In this document: one piece after another, positions 9,821 to 20,210 of the stretch
How positions within the stretch are numbered: the stretch's first letter is position 1
Layout: the number at the start of each line of letters is the position of its first letter
DNA from: Actinomortierella ambigua
Lineage: Eukaryota; Mortierellomycota; Mortierellomycetes; Mortierellales; Mortierellaceae
Direction: 5' to 3'
Length of the DNA stretch: 21,569 nucleotides
Assembly: GCA_016098155.1 (NCBI GenBank)
Contig: JAAAJB010000587.1
Location: forward strand, 1 to 21,569
The notes under the pieces: model-generated
The model's input: the letters and a program-made list of their open reading frames with translations, nothing else
Databases searched by the model: none
What the model was told of the DNA's origin: nothing
Position numbers and translations under genes: made by a program

Positions 9821-12340
9821 ATGGATTCCGCTCGAGCGAAACCAGTACCCAGGGTAAGGGGAAACTCAGGTCAACACAAGGTCACCTGCTTCGAAGAAAA
9901 GAATAAGAGTTACTCACTATCCACTCTATAGCGCAGTCCACTAGTCCTAGGAAAGTCACTCGGAAGAGGTGCCTATGGCTCTGTCCATCAGGCTCGATGG
10001 GGAACCCTGGTCTGTGCGGCCAAGACCTTCTACCTCAGCCAGTCGGACTTTCACCTACAATCCATCCAGAAGGAGATAACCGCTCTCCAGAAGCTCCGCT
10101 CCCACCACGTCATCCAGTTCTATCGAGTATACCAAGAGGCTGACCGCATCTTTCTCCTCATGGAGCTAGCCGAGAACGGGAGTCTTTCTCAAGCCATTTC
10201 CAAAGGCAGTCTCCGCGAAGATGACTGGCCAACCAAAATGCGGCTCGCGAATGAGATTGCCCGCGGTCTTGCCTTCATCCATCAAGAGGGGGTCCTCCAC
10301 CGTGACCTCAAGAGTGGGAATGTGCTCCTAACCAGGTACATGGAGGTCAAGCTGGCCGACTTTGGACTGGCCAAGATCCGGTCGGCGATGAACGCCGCGT
10401 CTATGACCAGCGGATCTACAGCCGTGATCACAGGCACGATCCGGTGGATGGCACCAGAGCTCCTATGCGTCCCCATACCAAAGTACTCGACAAAATCGGA
10501 CGTGTTTGCCTTGGGCGTGGTGATGTGGGAGATGGCAGCCAACTCCACGCGGCCATTCAAAGCCGGAGACATGGATGCACTGGTCGCTCTGGCAATCCAC
10601 AGAGGCGAGCGCGAGATCTTGCCAGACGACACACCAGCCGAATACCGTGACTTGGTACAGCGCTGTTGGCACCAAGATCGCAGCCAGCGACCCGAAGCCA
10701 AGGATATTGTTCTTGGTCACGATGGTTCGACGGAAGAGGGTGCTGGTGACGAAGAAAAAAACGACGTTGAGTTCGAATGGAGTGAAGCAGATGGTACCCA
10801 CACTTCTGAAATACATAACGGCGATGGAAGCACACCTGGACGGCACACGGATGCTGCGAACCATGACGAGTATGTTGGTCGAGTTCCGGAGACCGATGAT
10901 GATGTGGTTACACATATGTGCACGGCTGCCAAGCGAGGGAACCGCGAAGCACAGTTGTTTCTCGGATGGATCTACGATCATGGCCACGGTGTCGACAAGA
11001 GCGACAAGGACGCCTTCTGGTGGTATCGCCTTGCGGCTTCGCATGGATCTGCGGTGGCGCAGGTCCATGTTGCCAAGATATATCTCAACGGCCAAGGTGT
11101 CGACAGGAGCGATGGGGAGGCAGCCAGATGGTATCTGCGAGCTGCCGTTCATGGAGACGTCGAAGCACAGTATCAGATGAGCCTGATGTATACTTCTGGT
11201 CGAGGTGTCGAGCAGGACGATGTCGAGGCGGCTCGGTGGTACATTCTCGCAGCAGAAAATGGACATTGTGACGCACAATTCACACTTTCACAGTGGTACT
11301 CCCTTGGCCGCGGTGTGACGCAGAGCGATGCTGACGCAGCCAAGTGGCTCACCGAGGCAGCAAAACAGGGGAATATGGCAGCTCAACTCCATCTCGGAAT
11401 GTTTTACTGGAATGGACAAGGTGTTGAACAAAGCGACATCGAGGCTATCGAGTGGCTCACTAAGGCAGCAATCCAAGGCAATGTCGAAGCACAACACAAC
11501 CTTGGATTGATTTACGAAGGAGGACGAGGTGCAGATCGGAGCGATATCGACGCGTTCAGGTGGTTCGTGATGGCCGCAGAACAAGGGTACGCAGAAGCGC
11601 AGTTCCTCGTTGGGCTGAGGTATGTCGAAGGGCGAGGAGTTCAGCAGAGCTATATCAAGGCGAGGTGGTGGTTTACTCAGGCGGCGGACCAAAACAATGC
11701 AGATGCACAGCGCAGCCTTGGGGTGATGTATGAACAAGGACAGGGAATTAAGCAGAGTGATGTCGAGGCGACCCACTGGTATTGCAAGGTGGCAGATCAA
11801 GGCGACTCTGATGTTCAAACGCACGTTGGGCTGATGTATCTTGAAGGACGAGGGGTTGAGCAGAATGATGTCGACGCGTCCAAGTGGTTCACCAAGGCAG
11901 CTGAGCATGGAGATGCTGTTGCACAATTTCACCTAGGACTGATGTACCTCAAAGGACGGGGGGTTGAGAAGAACGATAACGAGGCAGCTAGGTGGTTCAC
12001 CCTTGGAGCAGAGCAAGGCTCTGTGAGGGCACAGCTCAGCCTTGCGCATTTGTACCTCGAAGGACAAGGAGTCGAACAGAGCGACATCGAGGCAACCAAA
12101 TGGCTCACCAAGGCAGCGGAGCAAGGGTGTGCTACGGCACAATCTCACCTTGAGCAGTTGAATCTTGGTGGCCTCGGGCTTGATCAGCAGAATGCTTGCG
12201 ACGTTGCATCCGGGATCACCGTGCGAGAAACACAGGGGTTTGTGGAGAATCATACCAGCGTTGGGCTTTCGCGCGAACAGCGACAACAATATCTTTCTCA
12301 TTCAAAACCTTTACTCACGGTAAGGAAGAAAGTCAGCTAG
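9821..12340 (+). CDS. Alternative shorter product: TKL kinase with 12 Sel1 repeats (intron 12320-12412 retained)
   Basis: This is the intron-retained reading of the same gene: exons 9821-9853 and 9932-12340, 813 residues, ending KPLLTVRKKVS. The N-terminal kinase has every catalytic residue. The Sel1 array is regular, without the irregular repeats seen in the longer paralogues, and has fewer than half their repeats. The tail from about residue 765 (around VETQGFVEN-like sequence) matches neither the paralogues' tail nor anything I recognise. It is listed separately because a caller that does not splice at 12320 would report this as the gene. Confidence 0.6.
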
Positions 12341-13369
12341 GACAAAGGCATCAATACAAGATGTACGAAATTAATATTCACTATTCCGTTCTCTTCCTGG
12401 ATTTAGCCTCAGTACTCTCCTTTTGTCCTGGGAATTAAACTCGGCTCGGGCTCGGGCACTTTTGGCTCTGTCCATGAGGCTCGATGGGGAAACCAGCCCT
12501 GTGCTGCCAAAACATTCTTCTACAACCAGTCCGACTTTCACCTGCAGTCCATCCAGAAAGAGATCTCGGTCCTCAAGAGGCTCCGCTTCCGCCACATCAT
12601 CCAATTCTACAGGACACACGAAGAAAACGGCCAGATCTACCTGCTCATGGAACTGGCCGAGAACGGCAGTCTTGCACAAGCCATTAACAGAGGTGAGCTC
12701 TTCAGCGTCGACTGGTCAGCCAAAAGTCGGCTCGCTAGCGAGATTGCGCATGGACTTGCCTACATCCATGGAGAAGGAGTCCTCCATCACGACATCAGGA
12801 GCTCGTGTGTGCTCCTGAGCAGGCACATGGAGGTCAAGCTAGCCGACTTTGGATTGGTCACGGTGCGTATGTTGGTCAGTGCGGCATCGACGGCCGATCA
12901 ATCGAAGGGAGGGTTCGCGGGGACACTTCGATGGATGGCTCCAGAGCTCTTGTTCGCCAAAAAGCCAGAGTACACGACCAAGTCAGATGTGTACGCGCTC
13001 GGAGTGGTGATGTGGGAGATGGCGGCCAACTCTACGCGACCATTTAGGGACCAGGATAACGACGCTCTCGTTGCTGAGGCTATCGGAGATGGTGCTAGAG
13101 AGACGTTTCCAGTCGACACACCCATAGAGTACCGTGAGTGGGCGGAGAAATGCTGGCACCAGGATCCTTCGCTTCGGCCAGAGGCAAGCGAGGCAGTTCA
13201 GATCCATTGCAATTCGAGCAATGAAAGCCCTGACGACGATGACGCCAGCCTCATTGATTTTGATCTCAGCGAGTCTGATTCGGATGATCTGGAGAGGTAT
13301 CGCGACGAATTTGCATCGGAGGCGAGTGCCACTCAAGAGAATATTGACCAACATATTGGGCAATCGTGA
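9821..13369 (+). CDS. Predicted kinase-Sel1-pseudokinase fusion (exons 9821-9853, 9932-12319, 12413-13369)
   Basis: The spliced model gives 1125 residues. Exon 1 is MDSARAKPVPR. The first kinase domain (about 15-275) is intact: LGRGAYGSV 21-29, Lys42, Glu59, HRDLKSGN (Asp136, Asn141), DFG 154-156. A charged linker and 12 regular Sel1 repeats follow, then a unique tail. If the intron at 12320 is kept, translation stops at TAG 12338-12340 and yields an 813-residue kinase-Sel1 protein. If it is removed, the frame enters a second kinase domain. Support for splicing: GTAAGG donor and CAG acceptor are both phase 0, the 93-nt length is typical, and the second domain has no promoter, start codon or first exon of its own. 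Transcripts would settle which form dominates; both could exist. The combination recalls tandem kinase-pseudokinase proteins such as JAKs only in layout, not by homology. Confidence 0.62.
9854..9931 (+). other. Spliceosomal intron, phase 0
   Basis: The donor is AGG|GTAAGG and the acceptor CTCTATAG|CGC, 78 nt apart, with a likely branch region TTACTCACTATCC. It sits after exactly 11 codons, as in the paralogues, and splicing restores RSPLVLGKSLGRGAYGSV in frame. Confidence 0.85.
12320..12412 (+). other. Probable phase-0 intron joining the Sel1 array to the second kinase domain
   Basis: The donor is CTCACG|GTAAGG and the acceptor TTTAGCCTCAG|TAC, 93 nt apart. The codons before the donor (KPLLT) resemble the end of exon 1 of this gene (KPVPR), and the donor is the same GTAAGG. 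The internal ATTCACTATTCC resembles ACTCACTATCC of the 9854 intron. This looks like the first intron of a former separate kinase gene whose mini-exon is now joined in frame to the upstream coding sequence. Confidence 0.65.
12413..13369 (+). CDS. Second kinase-like domain, predicted pseudokinase (terminal exon of the 9821 gene)
   Basis: The exon has 318 codons ending at TGA 13367-13369. YSPFVLGIKLGSGSGTFGSV opens the domain; the glycine loop is two residues longer than in its paralogues because of a CTCGGG tandem duplication. The ATP-site Lys (AAKTFF), helix-C Glu (QKEIS), DFG and APE (RWMAPELL) are kept. The catalytic loop has changed from HRDLKSAN to HHDIRSSC: Arg to His, Lys to Arg and the Mg-binding Asn to Cys. 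It may still bind nucleotide but is unlikely to be a normal catalyst (inference). After the acidic linker it stops at DQHIGQS, where paralogues read DQYVGQLPSIDDDD and go into Sel1 repeats. The protein thus ends without a Sel1 array behind this domain. Confidence 0.8.
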   Translation, partial: YSPFVLGIKLGSGSGTFGSVHEARWGNQPCAAKTFFYNQSDFHLQSIQKEISVLKRLRFRHIIQFYRTHEENGQIYLLMELAENGSLAQAINRGELFSVDWSAKSRLASEIAHGLAYIHGEGVLHHDIRSSCVLLSRHMEVKLADFGLVTVRMLVSAASTADQSKGGFAGTLRWMAPELLFAKKPEYTTKSDVYALGVVMWEMAANSTRPFRDQDNDALVAEAIGDGARETFPVDTPIEYREWAEKCWHQDPSLRPEASEAVQIHCNSSNESPDDDDASLIDFDLSESDSDDLERYRDEFASEASATQENIDQHIGQS

Positions 13370-13642
13370 ACAATTGCCTTTTGTTCTGACCAAAGTATGA
13401 TGATACGACGAGCGTCGTCGAACGGCACGGCTTTGCTGCACTTTTGTACATTCATGGCTTGTCGCGCCTCTCCATTACCCAAGGCTTGCAGTACGAGAGC
13501 GATTAAGAATTGGCTCTTCTCGATTGCTAGGAGTAGCTAGAAAAAAATAGAACCCAGCCCACAGAATAAGAATCACTCCTTTTGTTCTCTTGAAAAAGCC
13601 CTCTTCGTCTTCCTCTTTCTCAACCACCGAAACGCATTCGTT
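13370..13642. other. Spacer between the kinase stop and the Sel1 pseudogene
   Basis: This gap is 273 nt with no ORF of note. Its first bases (ACAATTGCC) resemble the paralogues' linker ACAGTTGCC just before the Sel1 array. TATGATGATAC near 13397 resembles TATGGATGATGATAC at 13641, where Sel1 homology resumes. It could be an insertion into the old gene or a 3' UTR joined to a separate relic. No terminal repeats or target-site duplication were recognised. Confidence 0.4.
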
Positions 13643-14214
13643 ATGGATGATGATACAGTGGCACACATGGCAATGAAGCGCTGCAAGGAAGTATCAAGGC
13701 ACAGTTGGTTCATGGATGGAGCTACGACCATGGTTGAGGTGTCGACAAGAGTGACAAGGACGAATTCTGCTGGTATCATCAGGCGGCCTCCTCAGGGTCT
13801 ACGAGTGGTCCAGCTCCGTGCTAACAAGACGTTTGAACAGGACCAAGGTGTCAATGAAGGGATGAGAAGGCTGCTGCATGATACCATGAAGCCACTGACG
13901 GAGACAGTGTAGAGGCACAGTATCGACCTAGAGAGATGATTGCCTCTTGTCGAGTCGTCGAGGGACGACGAAGAGGCAGAGAGATGGTGCCGATGTGCAG
14001 ACGACGCTTGGGAATTTGTTCTCTACAGGGCAAGATATGGTATTGAAGCATTCCGATAGTTCTCCCTCGAGACCGAGCATGGTAATTTGGTATCGCAATC
14101 CAACCTTGCAACGATGCATGAAAAGCTCCAAAAGGGTCGAGCAGGGCGTCGCCGAGGTGGTCAAGTGGTTCACGAAGCAACTTCTTCTTTACATTGAAAT
14201 GCTGCAGCTTTAGT
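13643..14214 (+). pseudogene. Sel1-repeat pseudogene, short
   Basis: Homology begins at GATGATGATACAGTGGCACA, matching GATGATGATGTGGTGGCACA at the start of the Sel1 array in intact genes. It continues through diverged copies of the GHGVD-KSDKDAF-WWY repeat in shifting frames. The 3' part still encodes GVAEVVKWFTKQ near 14140-14185. Frameshifts and stops (for example TAG at 13910) prevent a full product. It aligns with the pseudogene at 18890 better than with the intact genes, sharing TGAAGCG near the start and GTGTAGAGGCACAG / ACGTAGAGGCAAAG. It may be the former Sel1 part of the kinase unit at 12413, or an independent copy. Confidence 0.65.
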
Positions 14215-14250
14215 TCTACCAAGTCTTAACACTTTAATTTTTTTGCCGAG

Positions 14251-14329
14251 GCAGTGCGCCATGTATGCGTGACGTTGGCAAAACTAAGAGCAATTGCCAA
14301 TGGCCCTCTCATTCCCACCATCTCGCAAC
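14251..14329 (+). promoter_or_regulatory. Shared upstream element: CRE-like half site plus pyrimidine tract
   Basis: GCAGTGCGCCATGTATGCG leads into TGACGTTGGCAA (TGACGT 14270-14275). GCCAATGGCC is at 14296-14305 and CTCATTCCCACCATCTCGCA at 14308-14327. ATG 14363 follows. The order and spacing match the 20303 gene most closely, including the GAGGCAGTGC block before the ATG-rich element. Confidence 0.55.
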
Positions 14330-14362
14330 TCCATCTTCATTTACTCCATCCTTTACGCCTCA

Positions 14363-17300
14363 ATGGATCTAATTCAGCCTACAATCACACCCAAGGTAGA
14401 GAGAAAACTGGGCCAATAACTGGGTCATATGTCCCAAAGCCATCAAATCTATTTCTTACTACCAAGTCTTTTCTTGGCATAGGACCCTCCTTTTGTCCTC
14501 GGAAGGTCTCTCGGCTCGGGCGCCTTTGGCTCTGTCTATGAAGCCCATTTGGGAAACCAGCTCTGTGCAGCCAAGACACTCTTCCTCAGCCAGTCCGAAC
14601 TTGCCCAACAAGCCATCCAGAACGAAGTCTCGTTCCTCAAGACTCTTTGCCATAGCCACATCATCCAGTTCTACCGGACCCACCAGGAACATGGCCGCAC
14701 CTACCTCCTCATGGAGCTGGCCGAGAAGGGGAGTCTTGAACACGCCATCGATAGGCGCCTTCTCGCTCCCGATGATTGGCCGACCAAGATTCGACTAGCC
14801 AGCGAGATTGCTCAAGGTCTTGCCTTCATCCATCAGGAGAAGGTCCTCCATCGTGATCTCAAGAGTGCGAATGTCCTCCTCACCAGGCACATGGAGGTCA
14901 AGCTGGCCGACTTTGGATTGGCCAAGGTCAAGTCGATGACCATGGCGGCGACGAGAGCCAGCCAGTCAAAGGCCGGCCTAGCCGGGACACTACGATGGAT
15001 CGCTCCCGAACTCCTGTTTGCCAAGAAGCCAGACTACACAATCAAGTCAGATGTGTATGCACTCGGCGTGGTGATGTGGGAGATGGCGGCCAACTGTACG
15101 CGGCCATTCAAGGAGGAGGACAACGACGCCTTTGTGGCTCTAGATGTCAGCAATGGCGGTCGTGAGATCTTTCCACTCGATACTCCCAGCGAGTATCGTT
15201 CGTGGGCAGAGCGATGCTGGAGCCAAGAGCCTGAGGATCGGCCAGATGCAAGCGAGGTCACACAGATCCATGTTGAGGCGGCTGCAGAGCTTGACGATGA
15301 TGCGAGCATCCTTGATTTCAGCTTTGATCAATCCGATTCGGCGAATGGTCTAGGAGGGCGCGGTGACAACCAAGATGCATTGACCGCGAACATCACGCAT
15401 GGAGACGGCACAGACCAGTATGTGGGTCAGTTGCCATCGACAGATGATGATGGTGTGGTGGCACACATGTGCAAGGCGGCGAAGCAGGGTATTGTCGAGG
15501 GACAGCTCTTTCTCGGATGGATCTACGATCATGGCCACGGTGTCGACAAGAGCGACAAGGACGCCTTCTGGTGGTATCGCCTTGCGGCTTCGCAAGGATC
15601 TGTGGCGGCGCAGGTCCATATTGCCAAGATGTATCTCAAAGGCCAAGGTGTCGACAGGAGCAATGGGAAGGCAGCCAGATGGTATCTGCGTGCTGCCGAA
15701 GGAGGCAGTGCCGAGGCACAATATCAGATTGGCAGCATGTATGCGTATGGTCGTGGTGTCAGGTGGAACCTGAAAGAGGCATCGAGGTGGTACCACAGCG
15801 CAGCGAATCAAGGACATAGTATCGCACAGTATGAACTGTGGCAATGCTACTTTTTTGGTCGAGGCGTGGAGGAAAACACTGAGGAGGCATTCAAGTGGCT
15901 CGTCATGGCAGCAAACCAGAAATACTCGAAGGCACAGCATACTCTAGGGGTGATATGTTACAATCGTACCTTCGAAGCGGTGGACCGCACGAAAGAAGGG
16001 GTTGAGAAGAACGACACCTTTGCGGCTAGAAGCTTCTATGGCGCGGCCGAGCAAGGTGATATCTCGTCACTGAAGCACCTTGGTTGGATGTGCTACCAAG
16101 GTCATGGTATGGAGCACAATGCTACCGTGGCAGTGAGGTGCTTCACCAAGGCAGCCGAGCAAGGGGACCAGGCAGCCCAACTCGACCTTGGATTTCTGTA
16201 CATAGAAGGACGAGGAGTTGAGCACAGTGATGAAGAGGCAGTCAAGTGGTTCACCATGGCAACTGAACAAGGGATTCCGCTGGGACGAAGGTATTTCGGT
16301 CTGGAGCCAGAGACGTCCCAGTGGTTCACCGAATTAGGGGGTCAAATCAAGGAAGACCAATTCAACATTTTCTACACGTACCGTACTCCGCTGGGGAAAA
16401 CAGATATTGGTCTGAAGCCTGAAACGGTCCATTGGCTCACCAAAGCAGCAGAGCAAGGCGTCAAGGCAGCTCAATTCTACCTTGGCTGGATGTACCAGAA
16501 TGGACAAGGTGTCGAGAGGAGTGATGCCGTGGCCGTCGAATGGTACACCAAGGCCGCTGAGCAAGGTCACGGCCCATCACAAAACCATCTTGGTGAGATG
16601 TACGAAAAAGGACACGGGGTTGACCGGAGCCTTGCCGATGCGCTCAAATTGTACACCAACGCCGCAGAACAAGGGATCCAGATGGCACAATTCAACCTTG
16701 GCTGTACGTTCAAAGAAGGATTGGGGGTTGAACACAGCGACGACAAGGCAATCAAGTGGTTCATCACTGCAGCAGAGCAAGGCTATGCCCCTGCACAAGA
16801 CTACCTAGGGTGGATGTACCAGAATGGAGAAGGAGTCGAGCGAAGCATTGAATCTGCAGTGCAATGGTATACTGAGGCCGCTAGACAAGGGCACGGCATA
16901 GCACAGTGTAGTCTTGGAATGATGTTTCTGCAAGGGCATGGGGTCGACCAGAACGATGTCGAGGCGGCAGAGTGGTTCACGAAAGCAGCAGACCAAGGAA
17001 TTCAGGCAGCTCAGTTTTACCTTGGCGAGATGTATGAAGAAGGAAGGGGTGTTGAAAAGAGCTCCTTCGAGGCGCGCCGTAGATACGACCAGGCGGTAGA
17101 GTATGAAGCTCCGCCTGGGTGTATCAGCCGTAGGCAGACGCGAGAACGTGGTCGAGAAATTCAACTGAGCGATGTCGAGATGATCAAGTGGCTCACCAAG
17201 GCTGCAGAGCTAGGTGCTAATCGAGCACAGTTCAGCCTCGGTAGCATCTACAAAGAAGGGCGACGAGTTGAGCAGAGCGATGACGATGCAGCGAAGTGGC

Positions 17301-18793
17301 TCGCCAAGGGGGCCGAATGCGGGGCTCTAATGGAGCTGTTTTCTTTGTCATCTGGGCAGGCTCAGTGGTTGATGTACGCAGCAGAGCAGGGGATGATGGA
17401 AGCACAGTACTACGTTGGCGAGATGTATGGACACGGAAGATATCTTATTCAAAGCGAGACAGAGGCGTTCAAATGGTACACCATGGCGGCAGAGCAAGGT
17501 CATGTCGACGCTCAAAGAGCCCTTGGTCTGATGTACAATGGATGGCAAGGTATCGAACAGAATAGCGTCAAGGCGGTCAAGTGGTTAGAAAGAGCGGCCG
17601 AGCAGGGGGATGCAGAGGCGCAAGGTGCCCTTGGCTGGATGCATGCGAAAGGAAGAGGAGTTGAGCAGAGCGACACCGAAGCGGTCAAGTGGTTTACCAA
17701 AGCAGCGGAAAAAAATCACGTCGAGGCACAAATGTGCCTTGGTTTGATGTATGAGATAGGACAAGGGGTCGAACAGAACAGCGTCCAGGCGGTCAAGTGG
17801 TTCAGCAAGGCAGCGAAGCAAGGGGATATAGAGGCAGTGGGCGTTCTTGGTTGGATGTACAAGAATGGAAGAGGGGTCGAGCAAAGCGACGCTGAGGCGA
17901 TCAAATTTTACACCAAGGCGGCCAAGCATGGTGGAGCCAGTGCACAAGTGGCCCTGGCTTGGATGTACGATGAGGGGAGAGGTGTCGAGCAGAACAGCGT
18001 CGAGGCAGCTGGTTGGCTCATCAAGGCAGCTGAGAAAGGGAATGCAGAGGCCCAAAGCCGTGCTGGATGGCTGTACGATATAGGCCAAGGAGTTGATCAA
18101 AGCGATTGCTTGGCATTCCTATGGTATGGCCGCAGCGCAGCTCAGCAGGATCAGTATGGGCTGTTCAATCTCGCCTCGATGTATGAGCTAGGTCTCGAAG
18201 TGGATCCTGATGGTGACGAAGCTCTTCGTTTGTTCCACGAGGCTGCCAGCAAAGGAGACCCGAATGCACACTTTCACATTGAATGGCTGCTTAGCCCTGA
18301 GTATCTTGGCAGGCAGCCGTTCGCGGATCTTTCAAATGCCGTATCGTTGTATCACCAAGGGGCCGAGCAAGGATATGCAGCGGCCCAATACAACCTCGGT
18401 CGTTTGTACGCGAAGGGTCGAGGTGCTGTGAAGAGCGATCAAGAGGCGATTGTGTGGTTCAGGAAAGCAGCTGATCAAAGGCACACGGACGCCGAGCACC
18501 GATTGGAGTTCCTTCTCAAAGCTGAGAAAAACAGCCGAGTTCGTTTCTCACGCCTTTGTGCTACGGCCATGGGTCTATCGGGATCTTTCAACAATCTCAG
18601 CTCAGAGGAAGCATGTTCGCCTTCCGAAGTCGTATTCGTTGGCCATGAGAAGGCTCCTGGGGAAGGAGAGAATCATCAAAGTCATAACGATGCAGCCTAT
18701 CGAAAAGATACCTCGAGAATATTACTCCAGCTTTTTGACGACCCAGCTTTTTGTCCAGAGGATCTGAGTCTGTCCGAGATGCGGCCCTATTAA
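14363..18793 (+). CDS. TKL-type protein kinase with about 28 Sel1 repeats (exons 14363-14395 and 14483-18793)
   Basis: The spliced product has 1447 residues. Exon 1 is MDLIQPTITPK; exon 2 opens DPPFVLGRSLGSGAFGSV. Kinase domain about 15-275: glycine loop 21-29, Lys42, Glu59, HRDLKSAN (Asp136, Asn141), DFG 154-156 and an APE motif are all present, so it is predicted active. The linker and the roughly 28-repeat Sel1 array follow the same order as the 3834 gene, with the same irregular repeats and the same extra segment around FNIFYTYRTP. The fifth repeat has a longer loop (YNRTFEAVDRTKEG). The tail shares GSFNN...ACSPSEVVFVGHEKAPGEGE with the 3834 gene, then diverges completely in the last 35 or so residues. 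No signal peptide or membrane helix. It is the closest complete paralogue of the 3834 gene. Substrate unknown. Confidence 0.9.
14396..14482 (+). other. Spliceosomal intron, phase 0
   Basis: The donor is AAG|GTAGAG and the acceptor CTTGGCATAG|GAC, 87 nt apart, with a possible branch region TCTTACTACC. Reading through without splicing meets TAA within eight codons (KLGQ then stop), so splicing is required to join exon 1 to the kinase. Confidence 0.88.
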
Positions 18794-18817
18794 TAATATC
18801 TAGTTTTGTGGATAATC

Positions 18818-18833
18818 GTTCTCGCTCGAGAAC
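18818..18833. repeat. Short perfect inverted repeat in the 3' flank
   Basis: GTTCTCG-CT-CGAGAAC, a 7-bp inverted repeat about 25 nt after the stop of the 14363 gene. It could form a small hairpin or be a palindromic protein site. No equivalent was seen after the 3834 gene, so a conserved role is not supported. Confidence 0.3.
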
Positions 18834-18889
18834 TTCTTAGCTGCCATCTGAGATTTTCTTTGCCGATATATTCACTTGCCAGATCACAC

Positions 18890-20090
18890 AAAAAACTTTG
18901 GTACAGTGGCACATATGATACGAGCATGAAGCGTAGTAGGGAAGTGAGAGGCTCAGTTGTTTCACGAATGGATCTGCGATCATGATCGAGATCTCAACAA
19001 GAGTGACAAGGACGCCTTCTGCTGGTAATCACCAGGCGACCTCCCATGGATTCATGGCGGCCTAGTTCCGTGTTGCCAGCATGTTTGAGCAGCACCAAAG
19101 TGTCGACAAAGCGACTACGACATAGTACCGTCGAGCCGCTGATGGAGGCAACGTAGAGGCAAAGCATCGACTTGGTGAGATGAATGCCTCTGGTCGAGCT
19201 GTCGAGAAGGGCGACGATGAGACAGGGGGATGGTACTGTATGGTGGCTGACCAGAGCCTACGAGATGCGCAGACGACGCTTGAGAGATGGTATACTCTAT
19301 AGGCCGAGGTATGGTGCAGAGCGAGGTTGGCGCATTCCGATGAATCTCCCTGGCAGCCGGGCAAGGTGGTTTAGCATCGTAATTCACCCTTGGATTGGTG
19401 TATGACGAAGGCCCAGAAGCCAAGCAGGGTGATGCTCATGGGCCAAGCGGTCAAATGGTTCGCAAAAGTAGCAGAACAAGGTGATACCGATACCAATACC
19501 AGGCATACGTCGATACATGAAAACAAAAAGGGTTGGGTTGAGCAGAGCGCAGCCGATGCAGATACATATGTGGCTAAACCGATGCAGCTGAACAAAGGGT
19601 TCAGTGGCGCCAAGTGGCCTTGAGTGGCAGTACAATCTAGGCCACGGGATTGATGAAAGCGATCGCTTGGCATTCATGTGGTATGGTCGGAGCGTAGTCC
19701 AAATAGCTCGTAGATGCTTTTCAACCTCTCTTCAATGTATGGACTTGGCGTCGAGGTTAATTCTGATAGGCAGTGAGGCCCTTCGTTTGTTGCGCAATTT
19801 TGCTGGGAAGAGGAAGGCAGATGCACAATTTCACATTGCATGGTTGACTAGGCACTGAATATCTTAGCAAACAAGCGACCACCGGTCTATCAGACGCTGT
19901 TACATAGAGTCGCCAATGGATACGCAACAGCAGCTCAGCACATGCTGGTTTGATTGTGCGAGAGCGGCCGAGGCGTGGCGAATAGTATACAAGAGGGAAT
20001 GGTGTGCAGCTGCTCAAAGTCACCTCGACGCAGAATGTCGAGCGAAGCTCGTTCGACAGGGCGGGGAATAGTATCAAGCAACTTGTATCC
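18890..20090 (+). pseudogene. Sel1-repeat pseudogene, long
   Basis: Homology starts at GGTACAGTGGCACATATG (start of the Sel1 array in intact genes) and runs to the last repeats before the tail. Fragments in several frames are recognisable: DKDAFCW near 19005, GNVEAKHRLGEM near 19150, VKWFAKVAEQGD near 19450, ESDRLAFMWYGRSV near 19655, and SEALRLL...DAQFHIAWLTRH near 19770-19855. The SPEYLGR, SDAVSLY and final-repeat equivalents follow, broken by stops and indels. Middle repeats are missing compared with the intact genes. There is no kinase relic in front of it, so it was either a Sel1-only gene or lost its 5' part. The next kinase gene's promoter follows directly. Confidence 0.72.
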
Positions 20091-20210
20091 TTGCAAGTCA
20101 AGTTCAATTAATGAAGACTGGATGATGCTCAGCAGGTTCAGCATTTTTTTTTTCGCTATACAAGGAGGCTTGTTCGGTCGCCTTTTTGCCGTCTAAGCCT
20201 AGAGGCAGTG

